Below are positions 36,730-49,279 of a stretch of DNA of 64,000 bases, piece after piece (position 1 is the stretch's first letter; each line of letters begins with the position of its first letter). This DNA is from Morinoia aosen (taxonomy: Eukaryota > Arthropoda > Malacostraca > Amphipoda > Talitridae), in the NCBI GenBank assembly GCA_030386875.1, contig CM059557.1:56498514-56562513 (forward strand). Reading direction: 5' to 3'. The notes beneath the pieces are model-generated. The model did not search any database. It was given only the letters and a program-made list of their open reading frames with translations, and had not been told where the DNA came from. The translations under genes were made by a program, and so were the position numbers.

Positions 36730-39640
36730 CTAAAATAATCAAGATACTATGATAATAACGATTGAATGGCTAATAACATAAATTTCTTGCCAAATATATT
36801 TTTTATACGACGATAAATTTTAACTTTCCACTAATTCTTTCCACGAAAGATTTTAAGGACTAATTATTGTGATCGAATCAAATGTCTACGCTTTTCACTT
36901 TTTCCAAATTCTATATTTTCTCATTCCCTAGATTATAATTAGATTTATAAATTTTTTAGTTTCGTTTTTGGATCTTAAAATAAAGTATTCTGTTTACTTG
37001 TATTCAGTTTGAGACCATTTTGGTCGCACCGTGATTTCAGGCGACTGTGGAGGGTTTAGGCGTAGTGTTTCGCGCTATTCAAATTCCCTTCATAGGAAAT
37101 TGGTCCGATAACGAGGCCGGAGCCCAGAACCCAACCCAAACTGAATTTTTTTCGGCAAGTTATATTTCGAAAAAAATCCTTGGTGTCTGTAAAGCTAATA
37201 TGATCTATTATTTTGTACATTAATGACACAATTCATGTGGACAGCTGCCTCGCCTGATGCAACGAGGGTTTTAAGAAATCCTTCATGTTTCTCCAACAAC
37301 CATCCACAAAACCTTCTTCTTTCGGGATCATTTCATCACAGTTCCTATCAAATCCTTGGTTTGTGAGAAAAATGAAATAAATCTCTCCTAATAATTCTAA
37401 GAATCGTTGACCGAGATAAATTTGTTCCATGTCGTCAACTGGAAAAGTTTTCATTCTCTTTAATTTCGATTTTTTCTGGTATTCTTCTCGTGAAACGTCT
37501 TTAGAAATTCCACTTGTTTCTTTGTATTGAGTATTGTTTGATAAAGAGACTATTTTGCAACACAGAAGGTTTGCTCACACAGTAGGTGTTTCGATCACAG
37601 TAGGTTTGCTGCTCTGAAAATAATTTCGAAATTGTTGAACGACTTCGGCGACATTTTTGATATAATTGAAAGTTGTGACCAAGAATACACGTTTTTATTT
37701 TGTCAATTGCTTTGTTAATGGTCGTTGGTAAAAAATTTAATTTTTGTATTTGTAATGTAAAATTGAATAAAGAACGGTCTCATAAACAGGAAAGACATAG
37801 CCATGATACATTTTTACTGCAATTTTAAAAATAACTGCGACTCGCAACTGTAAGTATCTCAAACAAAGGAAACTTGTTTGTTGCTCACACTGCATAGCGG
37901 GCAACCTGTGCTGAGCAAGTTTTTTAGGCGCACACACACAAAGAGATTTTTTTACTTACGGGCGTGATTCAAAAGTTAGAACATTCTTCAAATGCAACAA
38001 AAAAAATATATTTTCAAGACCGGTAATGGCGCATGATTTGTTTTTCAAAATCATCGGATCTTTTTTCGTTGCTGCAATACTTCTTGTTTTAAGACCGGTT
38101 CCAATAGAGCTACTCGTGGCGAAGGACAAACTTCTTATAAACCAGATTTTTAAGATTAAAGTAGGGCGTGTGACCGTCTAATTAGAAGGGAATAAATACC
38201 TGAACATTTTTTTGTTAGTATCTGCGTCGGTTAAACGATGAATTGTTATCTAAATATCATGAGTGGCAAAGCATTCAAGCTAGCAACTAGTTAAAAAAGT
38301 TAATTGAATTCTAGAATGTAACTCTGGGCAAGAAACTAATTTTTTCATTGTCGTTTATTTTGCACCTAGCAGTTCTGTTTAGAATTTAAAATACATGGTT
38401 TACACGCTTTCTCCGTAAATTTTTTAGTTACTGTTCAGACAACTAGTATTTTTAGTTCTGAATCTAACACGTATAAGTTTAGACTGATTTACAACTCGAT
38501 TTACGTGTACATTTGAGAACAAATAAAACTACTTCGCACATGAACCATGCTTTGCTTCGGCTTTGCCGATTTAAAATATTTACAGTACATCATAGTAATT
38601 TTTCCCTCTACCTCTGCTAAGTGTCATTCCTTGGTTCAATGTGGCACACAGCGCCGAAGTTCGGTCCGGTTTACCCGATCCTCGTCATAATGTGGTTGCA
38701 TACTCGTTTTTGAAGTCTAAAACTACGTGGCTCATATTTTTAAGCCGTAAATATGCAGTTGACGATGACTTTCCGTTAATAAAACATTTTTTGTTTGAGA
38801 ATTCAACATCAGTCCAATAGTTTTTAATCTGAAGCTGAAATGCACGTTTCAAAAGCTTAACTTGGATTTGGTTTCAAAAATTTCGATAGTTATTTATAAG
38901 GTTTCTGATTTCGTTCCTAATTCATACTTCCAAATAATTTGAATTTACTGATTTCCTGTACTCACCTATCAAATATTCCACGTACACCGTTAGAATAACG
39001 GAGTAATGCAGTTTGATCGGGAGTAATAGATTCAGCTCTGTCTGTCCCGCACACTTACGGTCTTACTGCAGTGAAACCACTCTTGAACACACCTGTCACT
39101 GCTGCTCAGCTCAACGCTGTTACATTGCCATTGGTGCTCTGGTTTCATTTATAATTAAGCCGGATAATAATTATAATCTTATTATACTGGCGGCATCATC
39201 ACCATCTTAACTGAGCACGTTTTGTTCTCTTTGTTGTAGATGATTAAAATATCGTTGACGACGATAATTTGAAGTATTATGTCGAATGTAGATGAATAGA
39301 TTTGATAGTTCCCGTGTTTAGGTTTTAGCGGAGAAACTATTTTTAAAATTAATTTTAAGTTTGCTTGCCAAATTATTTTACACTGCTTCAACCGTTGCAA
39401 AACTTGTGTGATGGAATGCATTGTGGGGCACAAATATTGATAACATTGAAATTATTTTAATTCGATACGAAAAACTGCTAGCTACGGCAGGGCTATTTAA
39501 AAAAAGTGAAGTTCTTTTGTTCACTGCAAGGTGAGTTAAATTCCTAATCTTAATCTTAATCCTAAAGTCTGTCTAAAATGAGCTTGGTTTAGAGCTGGCC
39601 TTCAAAAGTATCTCAAAAGTTGACGAGTAGTTTTGTTTTT
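36730..39640. other. No gene recognised
   Basis: AT-rich sequence with short frames only. No repeats of note were found apart from short homopolymer runs. Confidence 0.5.
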
Positions 39641-39646
39641 CTTCAG

Positions 39647-39748
39647 TCGATGACGGACAAGCAAGCAAAATCCTGCTCAGTTCAGCACAGGACGGCGCTG
39701 GAAGACCTCGACAGCCTGGAGCGCTGGAAGCATCCTCAGAAACATAAA
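39647..39748 (+). CDS. Candidate internal exon of an unidentified gene
   Basis: A good acceptor (TTTTGTTTTTCTTCAG) and an excellent donor (AAA|GTAAGTAG) bound 102 nt that are fully open in one frame (34 codons, starting SMTDKQAKSC and ending WKHPQKHK). GC content is higher than on either side. The protein is hydrophilic and matches nothing I know. No partner exon was identified, so it may be chance. Confidence 0.35.
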
Positions 39749-39880
39749 GTAAGTAGAATAAAAGTGTCATCATAGGCAAAAATAATAGAAACAGAATAGA
39801 GCAAAATTGCGCTAGTACACCGAGGAGAAATCTGCGAGCTACGGACCACTGGTTCGGTATTTGAAATGACTCATTTGCGC

Positions 39881-42800
39881 TCAAACAACGTCTCATATTC
39901 TGATGTCTCATATTCTCAAATAACGTCTCATATTCTGATGTCTCAGATTCTCAAATAACGTCTCATATTTTGATGTCTCATATTCTCAAATAACGTCTCA
40001 TATTCTGATGTCCCATATTCCCAAATAACGTCTCATATTCTGATGTCTCATATTCTGATGTCTCATATTCTGATGTCTCATATTCTCAAATAACGTCTCA
40101 TATTCTGATGTCTCATATTCTCAAATAACGTCTCATATTCTGATGTCTCATATTCTCAAATAACGTCTCATATTCTGATGTCTCATATTCTGATGTCTCA
40201 TATTCTGATGTCTCATATTCTGATGTCTCATATTCTGATGTCTCATATTCTCAAATAACGTCTCATATTCTGATGTCTCATATCCTCAAATAACTTCTCA
40301 TATTCTGATGTCTCATATCCTCAAATAACGTCTCATATTTTGATGTCTCATATTCTCAAATAACGTCTCATATTCTGATGTCTCATATTCTCAAATAACG
40401 TCTCATATTCTGATGTCTCATATCCTCAAATAACGTCTCATATTTTGATGTCTCATATTCTCAAATAACGTCTCATATTCTGATGTCTCATATTCTGATG
40501 GCTCATATTCTCAAATAACGTCTCATATTCTGATGTCTCATATTCTGAAATCTCATGTTCTAAAATAACGTCTCATATTCTGATATCTCATATTCTGATG
40601 TCTCATATTCTCAAATAACGTCTCATATTCTGATTTCTCATATTCTGATGTCTCATATTCTCAAATAACGTCTCATATTCTGATGTCTCATATTCTCAAA
40701 TAACGTCTCATATTCTGATATCTCATATTCTGATGTCTCATATTCTCAAATAACGTCTCATATTCTGATGTCTCATATTCTGATGTTTCATATTCTCAAA
40801 TAACGTCTCAAATTCTGATGTCTCATATTCTCAAATAACGTCTCATATTCTGATGTCTCATATTCTGATGTCTCATATTCTTATGTCTCATATTCTCAAA
40901 TAACGTCTCATATTCTGATGTCTCATATTCTGATGTCTCATATTCTGATGTCTCATATTCTCAAATAACGTCTCACATTCTGAAGTCTCATGTTCTCAAA
41001 TAACGTCTCATATTCTGATGTCTCATATTCTGAAGTCTCATGTTCTCAAATAACGTCTCATATTCTGACGTCTCATATTCTGATGTCTCATATTCTCAAA
41101 TAACGTCTCATATTCTGATGTCTACTATTCTGAAGTCTAATGTTCTCAAATAACGTCTCATATTCTGATGTCTCATATTCTGAAGTCTCATGTTCTCAAA
41201 TAACGACTCATATTCTGATGTCTCATATTCTGAAGTCTCATGTTCTCAAATAACGTCTCATATTCTGATGTCTCATATTCTCAAATAACGTCTCATATTC
41301 TGATGTCTCATATTCTGATGTCTCATATTCTGATGTCTCATATTCTGATGTCTCATATTCTCAAATAACGTCTCATATTCTGATGTCTCATATCCTCAAA
41401 TAACGTCTCATATTCTGATGTCTCACATCCTCAAATAACGTCTCATATTTTGATGTCTCAAATTCTCAAATAACGTCTCATATTCTGATGTCTCATATTC
41501 TCAAATAACGTCTCATATTCTGATGTCTCATATCCGCAAATAACGTCTCATATTTTGATGTCTCATATTCTCAAATAACGTCTCATATTCTGATGTCTCA
41601 TATTCTGATGGCTCATATTCTCAAATAACGTCTCATATTCTGATGTCTCATATTCTGAAGTCTCATGTTCTAAAATAACGTCTCATATTCTGATATCTCA
41701 TATTCTGATGTCTCATATTCTCAAATAACGTCTCATATTCTGATTTCTCATATTCTGATGTCTCATATTCTCAAATAACGTCTCATATTCTGATGTCTCA
41801 TATTCTCAAATAACGTCTCATATTCTGATATCTCATATTCTGATGTCTCATATTCTCAAATAACGTCTCATATTCTGATGTCTCATATTCTGATGTTTCA
41901 TATTCTCAAATAACGTCTCAAATTCTGATGTCTCATATTCTCAAATAACGTCTCATATTCTGATGTCTCATATTCTGATGTCTCATATTCTTATGTCTCA
42001 TATTATCAAATAACGTCTTATATTCTGATGTCTCATATTCTGATGTCTCATATTCTCAAATAACGTCTCACATTCTGAAGTCTCATGTTCTCAAATAACG
42101 TCTCATATTCTGATGTCTCATATTCTGAAGTCTCATGTTCTCAAATAACGTCTCATATTCTGACGTCTCATATTCTGAAGTTTCATGTTCTCAAATAACG
42201 TCTCATATTCTGATGTCTCATATTCTGATGTCTCATATTCTGATGTCTCATATTCTCAAATAACGTCTCATATTCTGATGTCTACTATTCTGAAGTCTAA
42301 TGTTCTCAAATAACGTCTCATATTCTGATGTCTCATATTCTGAAGTCTCATGTTCTCAAATAACGACTCATATTCTGATGTCTCATATTCTGAAGTCTCA
42401 TGTTCTCAAATAACGTCTCATATTCTGATGTCTCATATTCTGAAGTCTTATGTTCCCAAATAACGTCTCATATTCTGATGTCTCATATTCTGAAGTCTCA
42501 TGTTCTCAAATAACGCCTCATATTTTGATGTCTCATATTCTGAAGTCTCATGTTCTCAAATAACGTCTCATATTCTGATGTCTCATATTCTGATGTCTCA
42601 TATTCTCAAATAACGTCTCATATTCTGATGTCTCATATTCTGATGTCTCATATTCTGATGTCTCATATTCTGAAGTCTCATGTTCTCAAATAACGTCTCC
42701 CATTCTGATGTCTCATATTTTGAAGTCTCATGTTCTCAAATAACGTCTCATATTCTGATGTCTCATATTCTGAAGTCTCATGTTCTCAAATAACGTCTCA

Positions 42801-42940
42801 TATTCTGATGTTTCATATTCTGAAGTCTCATGTTCTCAAATAACGACTCATATTCTGATGTCTCATATTCTGAAGTCTCATGTTCTCAAATAACGTCTCA
42901 TATTCTGATCTCTCATATTATCAAATAACGTCTCATATTA
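39881..42940 (+). repeat. 3.06-kb satellite built from 15-bp and 20-bp modules
   Basis: The array mixes TCTGATGTCTCATAT (15 bp) and TCTCAAATAACGTCTCATAT (20 bp) in varied order, with point variants such as TCTGAAGTCTCATGT that themselves recur. Rare variants are repeated about 1,110 bp apart: ATGGCTCATATTC at 40,498 and 41,608, and TAAAATAACG at 40,561 and 41,671. This shows a later internal duplication. It is not coding, because TAA recurs in the 20-bp module. Confidence 0.95.
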
Positions 42941-43915
42941 ATCGACTCGCAACATCTGTGCAAAGTCTAGTCTCGCTCTAATATTTATCACCACTTCATT
43001 TTCTTGCTAATGTATTCATCTCTTACTTAGCTGCAAGGACTTCGTCAAATTATTGTAGAAAAAATATTTTTTCCTAAAAAAGGGTTTGAATAATTTTAAG
43101 CTTAGCGGTATTAATACAGGTGGGGTTTCCAAAATTGAGTAAGATCCATTTCGTTCGTATACTGCAGCTGTCGGGGGCCGACTGAAAAAAAAAATTTTGT
43201 CATAAGCCCTTATCATGCGTTTCTGAGAATAATTATAGTACAAAAATTACTTTATAAAGTTCTAGAACCGACATCTTCAGAACGATATTAGTATCCTTAG
43301 CCAATTTCAGCATTATAGTCGAACGGAGAAATAACACACGCAAATGGAAGAAAACTCTGTACGACTTAGCTGCACTCTGGTGACCGATCTATTGAGGCCT
43401 TCTCCTGTTTTATTTCAGCTTTAAAATCTTTTCATCAATAAAATTAGGCTGGGTTGTGCCGCGTTAGAGTGGGCTGAGCTAAGCTGGGCTGGGCCGGAAA
43501 AGGTGACTTAAGGCAATTACGTCGCAATGCAAAACTAAATTCATTAAAGCCTTCGTTTGCTAGAGCACGGACACTTACCTGCAAACCGGTCTCTATTTGT
43601 TAAAAAAATTGATTATTCAAGCATGTTATTGCAGTGGATATTTTTTCGAGTTCTGTGGCAACTGCTGGCATTTAGGCAGGTGAAGGCCATGTTATTAGCA
43701 CTGAGGAACCTATAATAAATTGAATTATAAATCACTGCTGAATTACCAAACTTGACTTAACTTTCTCCAACTTGACTTAACTTTGCCCAACTTTAATAGC
43801 TTAAATCTTTTCGATTACTGAAATTCGTACGCAAGAGGAACCCAAGTTCGTCACCTAAATATTTCAGAATTTTTTTTTCCATTTTCGCATGGTTTCATTG
43901 TCATCAGGCAGTTTT

Positions 43916-44030
43916 TCTGATATAGATAAGGGATATTGAAATCGGTGATATCGGTTCTGATATAGATTAGGAATATTGAAATTGGTGAAATCGGTTCTGA
44001 TATAGATAAGGAATATTGAAATCGGTTTTA
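43916..44030. repeat. 40-bp tandem repeat, three copies
   Basis: TCTGATATAGATAAGGRATA recurs at 43,916, 43,956 and 43,996, exactly 40 bp apart. Confidence 0.9.
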
Positions 44031-44189
44031 AAGTGATCATGCCAAAAGCGGAACCAAACAAGATAAATACTTTTCGTACAATAATTGGACAAAGGAGATG
44101 AGGCTTTCAAAAAGCTCGGAAAAACTGGCAAACTCTTGATGCTACTAGACCCAGAGAAAAAGAACTCCAACCATCGATTTTCTGCAAAT

Positions 44190-44340
44190 ATGTAGATATA
44201 TACACATACATCTCCTCATATACACACATATCTACCCATATACACACGTATCTACTCATATTCACATATCTACTCATATGCAAACATATCTACTCATACA
44301 CTCATAAATCTACCTAAACATCTTCATTTATATCTACTTA
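44190..44340. repeat. ATATCTACTCAT-type simple tandem repeat
   Basis: About eight irregular units of a CATATCTACTCATATAC-like motif. Confidence 0.8.
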
Positions 44341-46086
44341 TCTATCACCGGCAATTGGTAGCTAAAATAAAAGGATATCTAAAAAATGAAGGAAATCGCA
44401 CAAATACTTCATTGCTAACTATCGCTCAAAATCCTTATTAAATAAATGGAACCCATAAAATAGAAATCCAGAGTCGATTTAGCGCTGTGGTACAAGCATG
44501 AAAAAGCCACTCAAAAATGATTTTTATGAACATGGACAAAATGGCATTGAATGTTCAGATCCCCTTACAATGTACCAAAAATGCGACCTCTTACAAACAC
44601 TTATTTTAGGAAAAATGTTTTTTTTGGTTTCTGCAGAAGGGTTTTTACCTGTATGTTATTAATTGTTTTCAACTATTGGTTATGGTTAAATTGGTAAGAG
44701 TATATTTATCTACTGTTCCCCGAGTGTATTATTTATTTCCCGATTACTTGCTCACGATAAAAATTTGCAGAGAAAACTGCCTCATCAGAAAAGAAACTGC
44801 CTCATTTGCAAAGAAAACTGCCTCTGCGATGTTCGTATTCATTTCTACTATTAACGAACCATTCAAATTTTATGTCGTCCCAATTTTCTTTTAAATTTGG
44901 AAGGTATGAAGGTATTAGGCAAATCGATCATTTTTTCAATAAAAAAATGTATTGTTACGGATACTCTCCACATAGCAGGGAAAATTTCAGGCACCTGTTG
45001 TTTGTTACTCGTGAGTAATAAGATTTTTTTTTAATTTTCTCTGAAGATAGAACGTACATACAAAATTTCACATTCTTCCAGCGTTCATAATGAGTGTTCT
45101 CTGTCTTTCAAATCCCAATGAGTCATGGGTTAAAAGAAAAACCATGGATTGGAACGTATCTATGTAAAAACTAACTTCACAATCATATTTATAATACACG
45201 CGAAACACACGGCACCTTATATTGTTCGGATTGATGGCCGAAGGGAAGGATTTTCTCGAGACAATATTCTCCCTTGACAAGGGGAAAGTAACCAGAAAGT
45301 GGTAGTCTAATAATAATGCTGTGGTCAAATGATGGTCCTATTGCAAATGGGACAATCATTAGACTATTGACAGTCGAGGGCGCTGTAATTATAATGGTTC
45401 TAAATATTGCACTGTAAGCAATTCTCTCTATTCTGAAGAATTTCATGTTAGACTCAGCAATGAGTTTCTTTGCCGTATTTCTCGAAAAAATTATACTACG
45501 GTCTTCACAATAATATACTTCTTAATCTAAGCGTTCCGGCCAACATCCGCCGCCATACTTAGGAAAATACATTCGGATATAAAGAGCCAAACTCTGTAAA
45601 ACATACACTGGGAACAAGGCAATCAAATGTGGTGGTGCGGTACCAATACCTATAACCACCTCAAAGTTGAAAAGAAAACGAGAAAATATATTTATATTTT
45701 GACTCGATTAAATTTCCATATGTTATCATGGTGAGAGCAAAAGAAAAGACTAGAACGGTCCGACACACGTTTAGGTGTAACTTCGAGAAATATGAAAGCT
45801 CTAAAATAATTTCAGTAGACAAAAAGATTCGATTCCAAGCTTACAATCGGATTGCACTTCTTAGTTTCAATCGTTTTTCAGTTTTTAGCTCAATTTTAAT
45901 CCTGAATGAATGAATAATTTGGAAATGTTTCTAAACATTTTCGGACGTAAAGATCAAAATTACAATGCTCCTAAATTTCACTGGGAGCATTCTTTCGCCA
46001 TTGAGACCAATGGTCTCGTAAGCCTCAGTTGCGTTTCCCGCATAAGGTACATGCTCTCAGCTTCCCATATTACAGGGAAACAGACC

Positions 46087-46267
46087 CAGTAGTGCAGCCA
46101 CGGGGGCCATGGCACCCATATTTTCGAAATGTTGAACTGAGGCCACTTTCAGTCACCGTTTTGGGTAAAAGAATAAAAATATTGCTGGTAATTAATATCT
46201 GTCCCCCTCCGAAATTATTTGTGGGGGATACTGCCCCTGAATACGATTTCGGCTGGCTGCGCCACTG
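46087..46267. mobile_element. Short non-autonomous DNA transposon (hAT-like MITE)
   Basis: The left end CAGTAGTGCAGCCA and the complement of the right end, CAGTGGCGCAGCCA, match at 12 of 14 positions. Such CAGTGGCGNAGCC ends are common in insect hAT-type elements. The interior (181 bp in all) has no coding capacity. I could not find a clean 8-bp target duplication. Confidence 0.5.
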
Positions 46268-46945
46268 GATCCACCACTACGTACCGTAGTACAACATTCT
46301 GTTTCGCGCAAGTAGAAACAACAGAGGACGTTCTGTCTGGTTTACAGTAAAACTGGATAGAAAGAATATGTTGCACGTTGTTTTAAGATTCATACAATAT
46401 TGTCTATTATATACCGTGATAACATGTGGAAATAATGTACTTGACCTTAGGTTATTTTTCCGTTAATCCTTTTTAACTATTTGTTCGTTAGACATAGGTT
46501 CCGTTGAATCTTTATTTAACTCACTACCTTTTTCCCTTTTGGTTTTCGAAGTGTAGCTCTTTATATCCAATTTTTTTAACTTGGGATAGCTGCCTTGGTT
46601 GAGCGAAACGTTGAGATTAATGAATTTATTTTAGTGCAGACTGTAGTGTCAGTTTTTCGAGAATGGCGTCAATGAAACTTACAGCTGAATCTAAAATTTA
46701 ATTTATCTGAATAGAGAAAATAGCTGAACATTTCCAAGTATTAAATGCTGATTTATCAGTTCTAATTTTGTTAATCCTTGGAATATTCACTCTTTAAATG
46801 GTTCAAGATATGAGCATTTAGAACAACATATCATTTCATGTTTCTGGAACAATTCATAAGCATGAATGATTTATTAAAAATGAAAATGTGTTTCTTGTGA
46901 GCAGAATTTTTAAACTGCCTGTGGTCATTTACTCAGGTATCGAAG

Positions 46946-47710
46946 ATGAACGTCTTATCAACCGACTTCAAGGGAAAGAGAGCTCTTGTGACGGGTGCAG
47001 GCACCAGTATTGGCAAAGCCGTGGCTCTGAGACTTGCAGAACTCGGGGCCCAAGTGTTTGCGCTCAGTCTCATACAGGCTGAGTTGGACGATTTGAAAAC
47101 CGAGAATGCCTCGATTGAAGCGATCTGCGTCGACCTCGCAGATTGGGCTGCCGCACGCGACGCCGTGAAGAAAATCACTCCAATCCACCTGGCTGTAAAC
47201 AATGCTGGTATCTTTCGATTCGCTTCTGTTTTGGACGCCAGCGTCGAAGATATCGATTCATCATTCAATGTAAACTTGAAAGGCGTGTTGAACGTTGCTC
47301 AAGTAGTTGCTTCAGACCTTATTACTCGAGGAGAAAACGGATCTATTGTCAACATTTCTTCAATAGCCGGCCAAAAACCAATGGGAGGAACGGTGATTTA
47401 TTCTGCTTCTAAAGCAGCTGTTGATTCCATTACCAGGTCAATGGCTTTGGAACTTTCTTCACACGGTATTCGTGTGAATGCTGTGTGTCCTAACCTTGTC
47501 CGGGATTCCAACGTAGGGATGAAGAGGTTGTCCGGAGTGAAGTGGTTTGCTACAAAAGAAGAAGACAGATTACTCGAAGCAAGGACACCTCAAGGCAAGT
47601 ATCCATGCAAGAATGATGTCGTCAACGCCGTAGTTTACCTTCTGAGTGACCACAGCGATCTTATCAATGGACACTGCTTGCCAGTTGACGGAGGCTACCT
47701 GTGTTGTTAA
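46946..47710 (+). CDS. DCXR: Short-chain dehydrogenase, L-xylulose/carbonyl reductase type
   Basis: 254 residues, complete, one exon. Classical SDR fold, probably an NADPH-dependent reduction of dicarbonyls or L-xylulose in the cytosol. Cofactor loop TGAGTSIG at 16-23, NNAG at 85-88, Asn110, catalytic Ser138/139 and YSASK at 152-156. The C-terminus (LSDHSDLINGHCLPVDGG) matches the DCXR pattern well, and the length is close to the ~244-residue family norm. Oddity: the TGxxxGxG loop has Ser21 where the second Gly normally sits. The proline region reads CPNLV in place of the usual PG. The ATG follows an acceptor-like TTTACTCAG, so a 5' UTR exon may lie upstream. No tail or target duplication proves a retrocopy. 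Confidence 0.85.
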   Translation: MNVLSTDFKGKRALVTGAGTSIGKAVALRLAELGAQVFALSLIQAELDDLKTENASIEAICVDLADWAAARDAVKKITPIHLAVNNAGIFRFASVLDASVEDIDSSFNVNLKGVLNVAQVVASDLITRGENGSIVNISSIAGQKPMGGTVIYSASKAAVDSITRSMALELSSHGIRVNAVCPNLVRDSNVGMKRLSGVKWFATKEEDRLLEARTPQGKYPCKNDVVNAVVYLLSDHSDLINGHCLPVDGGYLCC

Positions 47711-47719
47711 ATAGTTCAC

Positions 47720-48880
47720 ATAGGGGTCTACTATTGTCACAAATACTTATTTGTCGTAATTCAATACTTGAACGATTTTCAGTCCGTATGTTGCAACATT
47801 AGGTGCTGCCAAAAGATGAAGCCGTTCTTGAAATTCTAGTTTGTTTTACTTATCAACAGATAAAATAATTACGACGAGCTACCTCAATTTACAGCTCCTT
47901 TTTCAAATTGATTTCAACGTCTAGATATTTTTTAAAGAATTCAACGGATAGAAGTTCAACGCCACTGAAGAAATAATTTAAAAAACAGTCAGCTGACATC
48001 ACGATAACGTGATACCTGATATCACAAAATCAAAAATGCGTTTTAAAAAAATGTTTTATTCAATCAATTTAGGTTTGCTCCTAGCTCACGTCGAGACGGT
48101 ACATAACAATTTTCAAGCAATTTAATTTTATGGCCCCAATTCCTAATTAACGACCCAGTTTTTTGAAATCCTCCAAATGTGCAATTTTGAGAAAACAGAT
48201 GCGCGATGTCAACGCGTGGTTTCAAATACAGATCTTCACGCTCTTAAGTACCATAGGTCCTGAATACTAAATCATTTAGTGCAAAATTGATACTTAGGTA
48301 ACGTTTAATGTGATCTTTTAGTCGTGCGTTCAAAAATCACAGAAAATTGAGTAGAGTAGCCACTGTTTTGTCGGGCGTTGCATTTTCCATAGAAGAGTAC
48401 CCAGTGTTTTGCTGCGCATCAGCCACCTGCTTAAGAAGTGGCTCCACGATTGACTGACAGTGAGCTTATAGCGAGTTCAGAGGCCATTATTTCAAAACAT
48501 TCCCAACTTGTCTTACTTATGAGCGTCACGATATTCGGAAATTCAGTTTACGATTTCAAGAAATTCATTCATCACGGTTATTTAGGAATTCCGGAAACTA
48601 TATCTGTGGTGAGGATTAAAAAAATATAAAATTATGTAAGGTGTTTTCGTAAAACCTGAGGGGATCGCAGTTGTGTGAGGCGGCCGTTTTAGCGGCCATA
48701 AGGCGAGCATCAACTCTGGTGGGAGGGGCGTAGGTCACCACAACTGTATGCGTCTCTACTCTCAAGCTATCAGCCTCGGCCAGTGATATTCACTAATTTT
48801 TGCTAGAGAGCCACTTCGATTTAACGCATTCATTGAGAGAGCCGCAACTACTGCAAGTTAGCATAACTTAACTAAATTAA
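47720..48880. other. No gene recognised
   Basis: Downstream flank of the SDR gene. A GC-richer patch at 48,655-48,790 (GGCGGCCGTTTTAGCGGCC) contains a small inverted repeat. No element could be named. Confidence 0.45.
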
Positions 48881-48888
48881 GTAGTAAG

Positions 48889-49130
48889 AAAGAAAGAAAG
48901 AAAAAAATTTATTTTCAATAGAGATTATACAATATTACAATCATTGATTTTCAAATAGCTTAAAGTTAATACACTTAGATAATACACACACATGAGTCTT
49001 GTAATACCCATGTCACTAGTCGAAAAGAAATGATTGAGGGCAATGTACTCCTAATCATGCTTAATCTACATTTGATAATACATGTAATGATAATTATGTA
49101 AAGCATTTAGAGATGTTTAAGAAATTTATG
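48889..49130. repeat. Dispersed repeat with (GAAA)n edge (partner at 53.16-53.40 kb)
   Basis: After a GAAA run, TTTATTTTCAATA leads into GTAATACCCATGTCACTAGT and GATTGAGGGCAATGTA blocks that recur at 53,170-53,370. On the minus strand this would be a 3' end with AAATAAA before a TTTC tail. Confidence 0.65.
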
Positions 49131-49279
49131 ACTGAAAAATCAGTTTTTAATTTAACGTACGAGTTGGATGTGGATGGAATACAGCCATTTTTATATGTCT
49201 TGGTTGAAGCTTGACGCAGTACTTTTCAAAAAACAAGGTATGCAAGCCTTCTCAAGCGGGATAAACTATAAATTAGGGT

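Larger units (their letters stand above)
42941..46086. other. No gene recognised; several small tandem repeats
   Basis: Contains a three-copy 40-bp repeat, a three-copy 20-21 bp repeat (44,771-44,826, AAACTGCCTC) and an ACATATCTACTCAT-type array. Open frames are short and unrecognised. Confidence 0.5.

Noticed and set aside
39573..39911. 112-codon minus-strand ORF with hydrophobic segment
   Set aside because: No family resemblance; it is antisense to the better-supported plus-strand exon candidate and runs into satellite edge sequence.
39881..42940. CRISPR-like regular repeats
   Set aside because: Modules are contiguous, without unique spacers, in eukaryotic DNA; it is a satellite.
46933..47268. 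ORFs opposite and out of frame to the SDR gene
   Set aside because: Shadows of the real coding sequence, which has clear SDR motifs.
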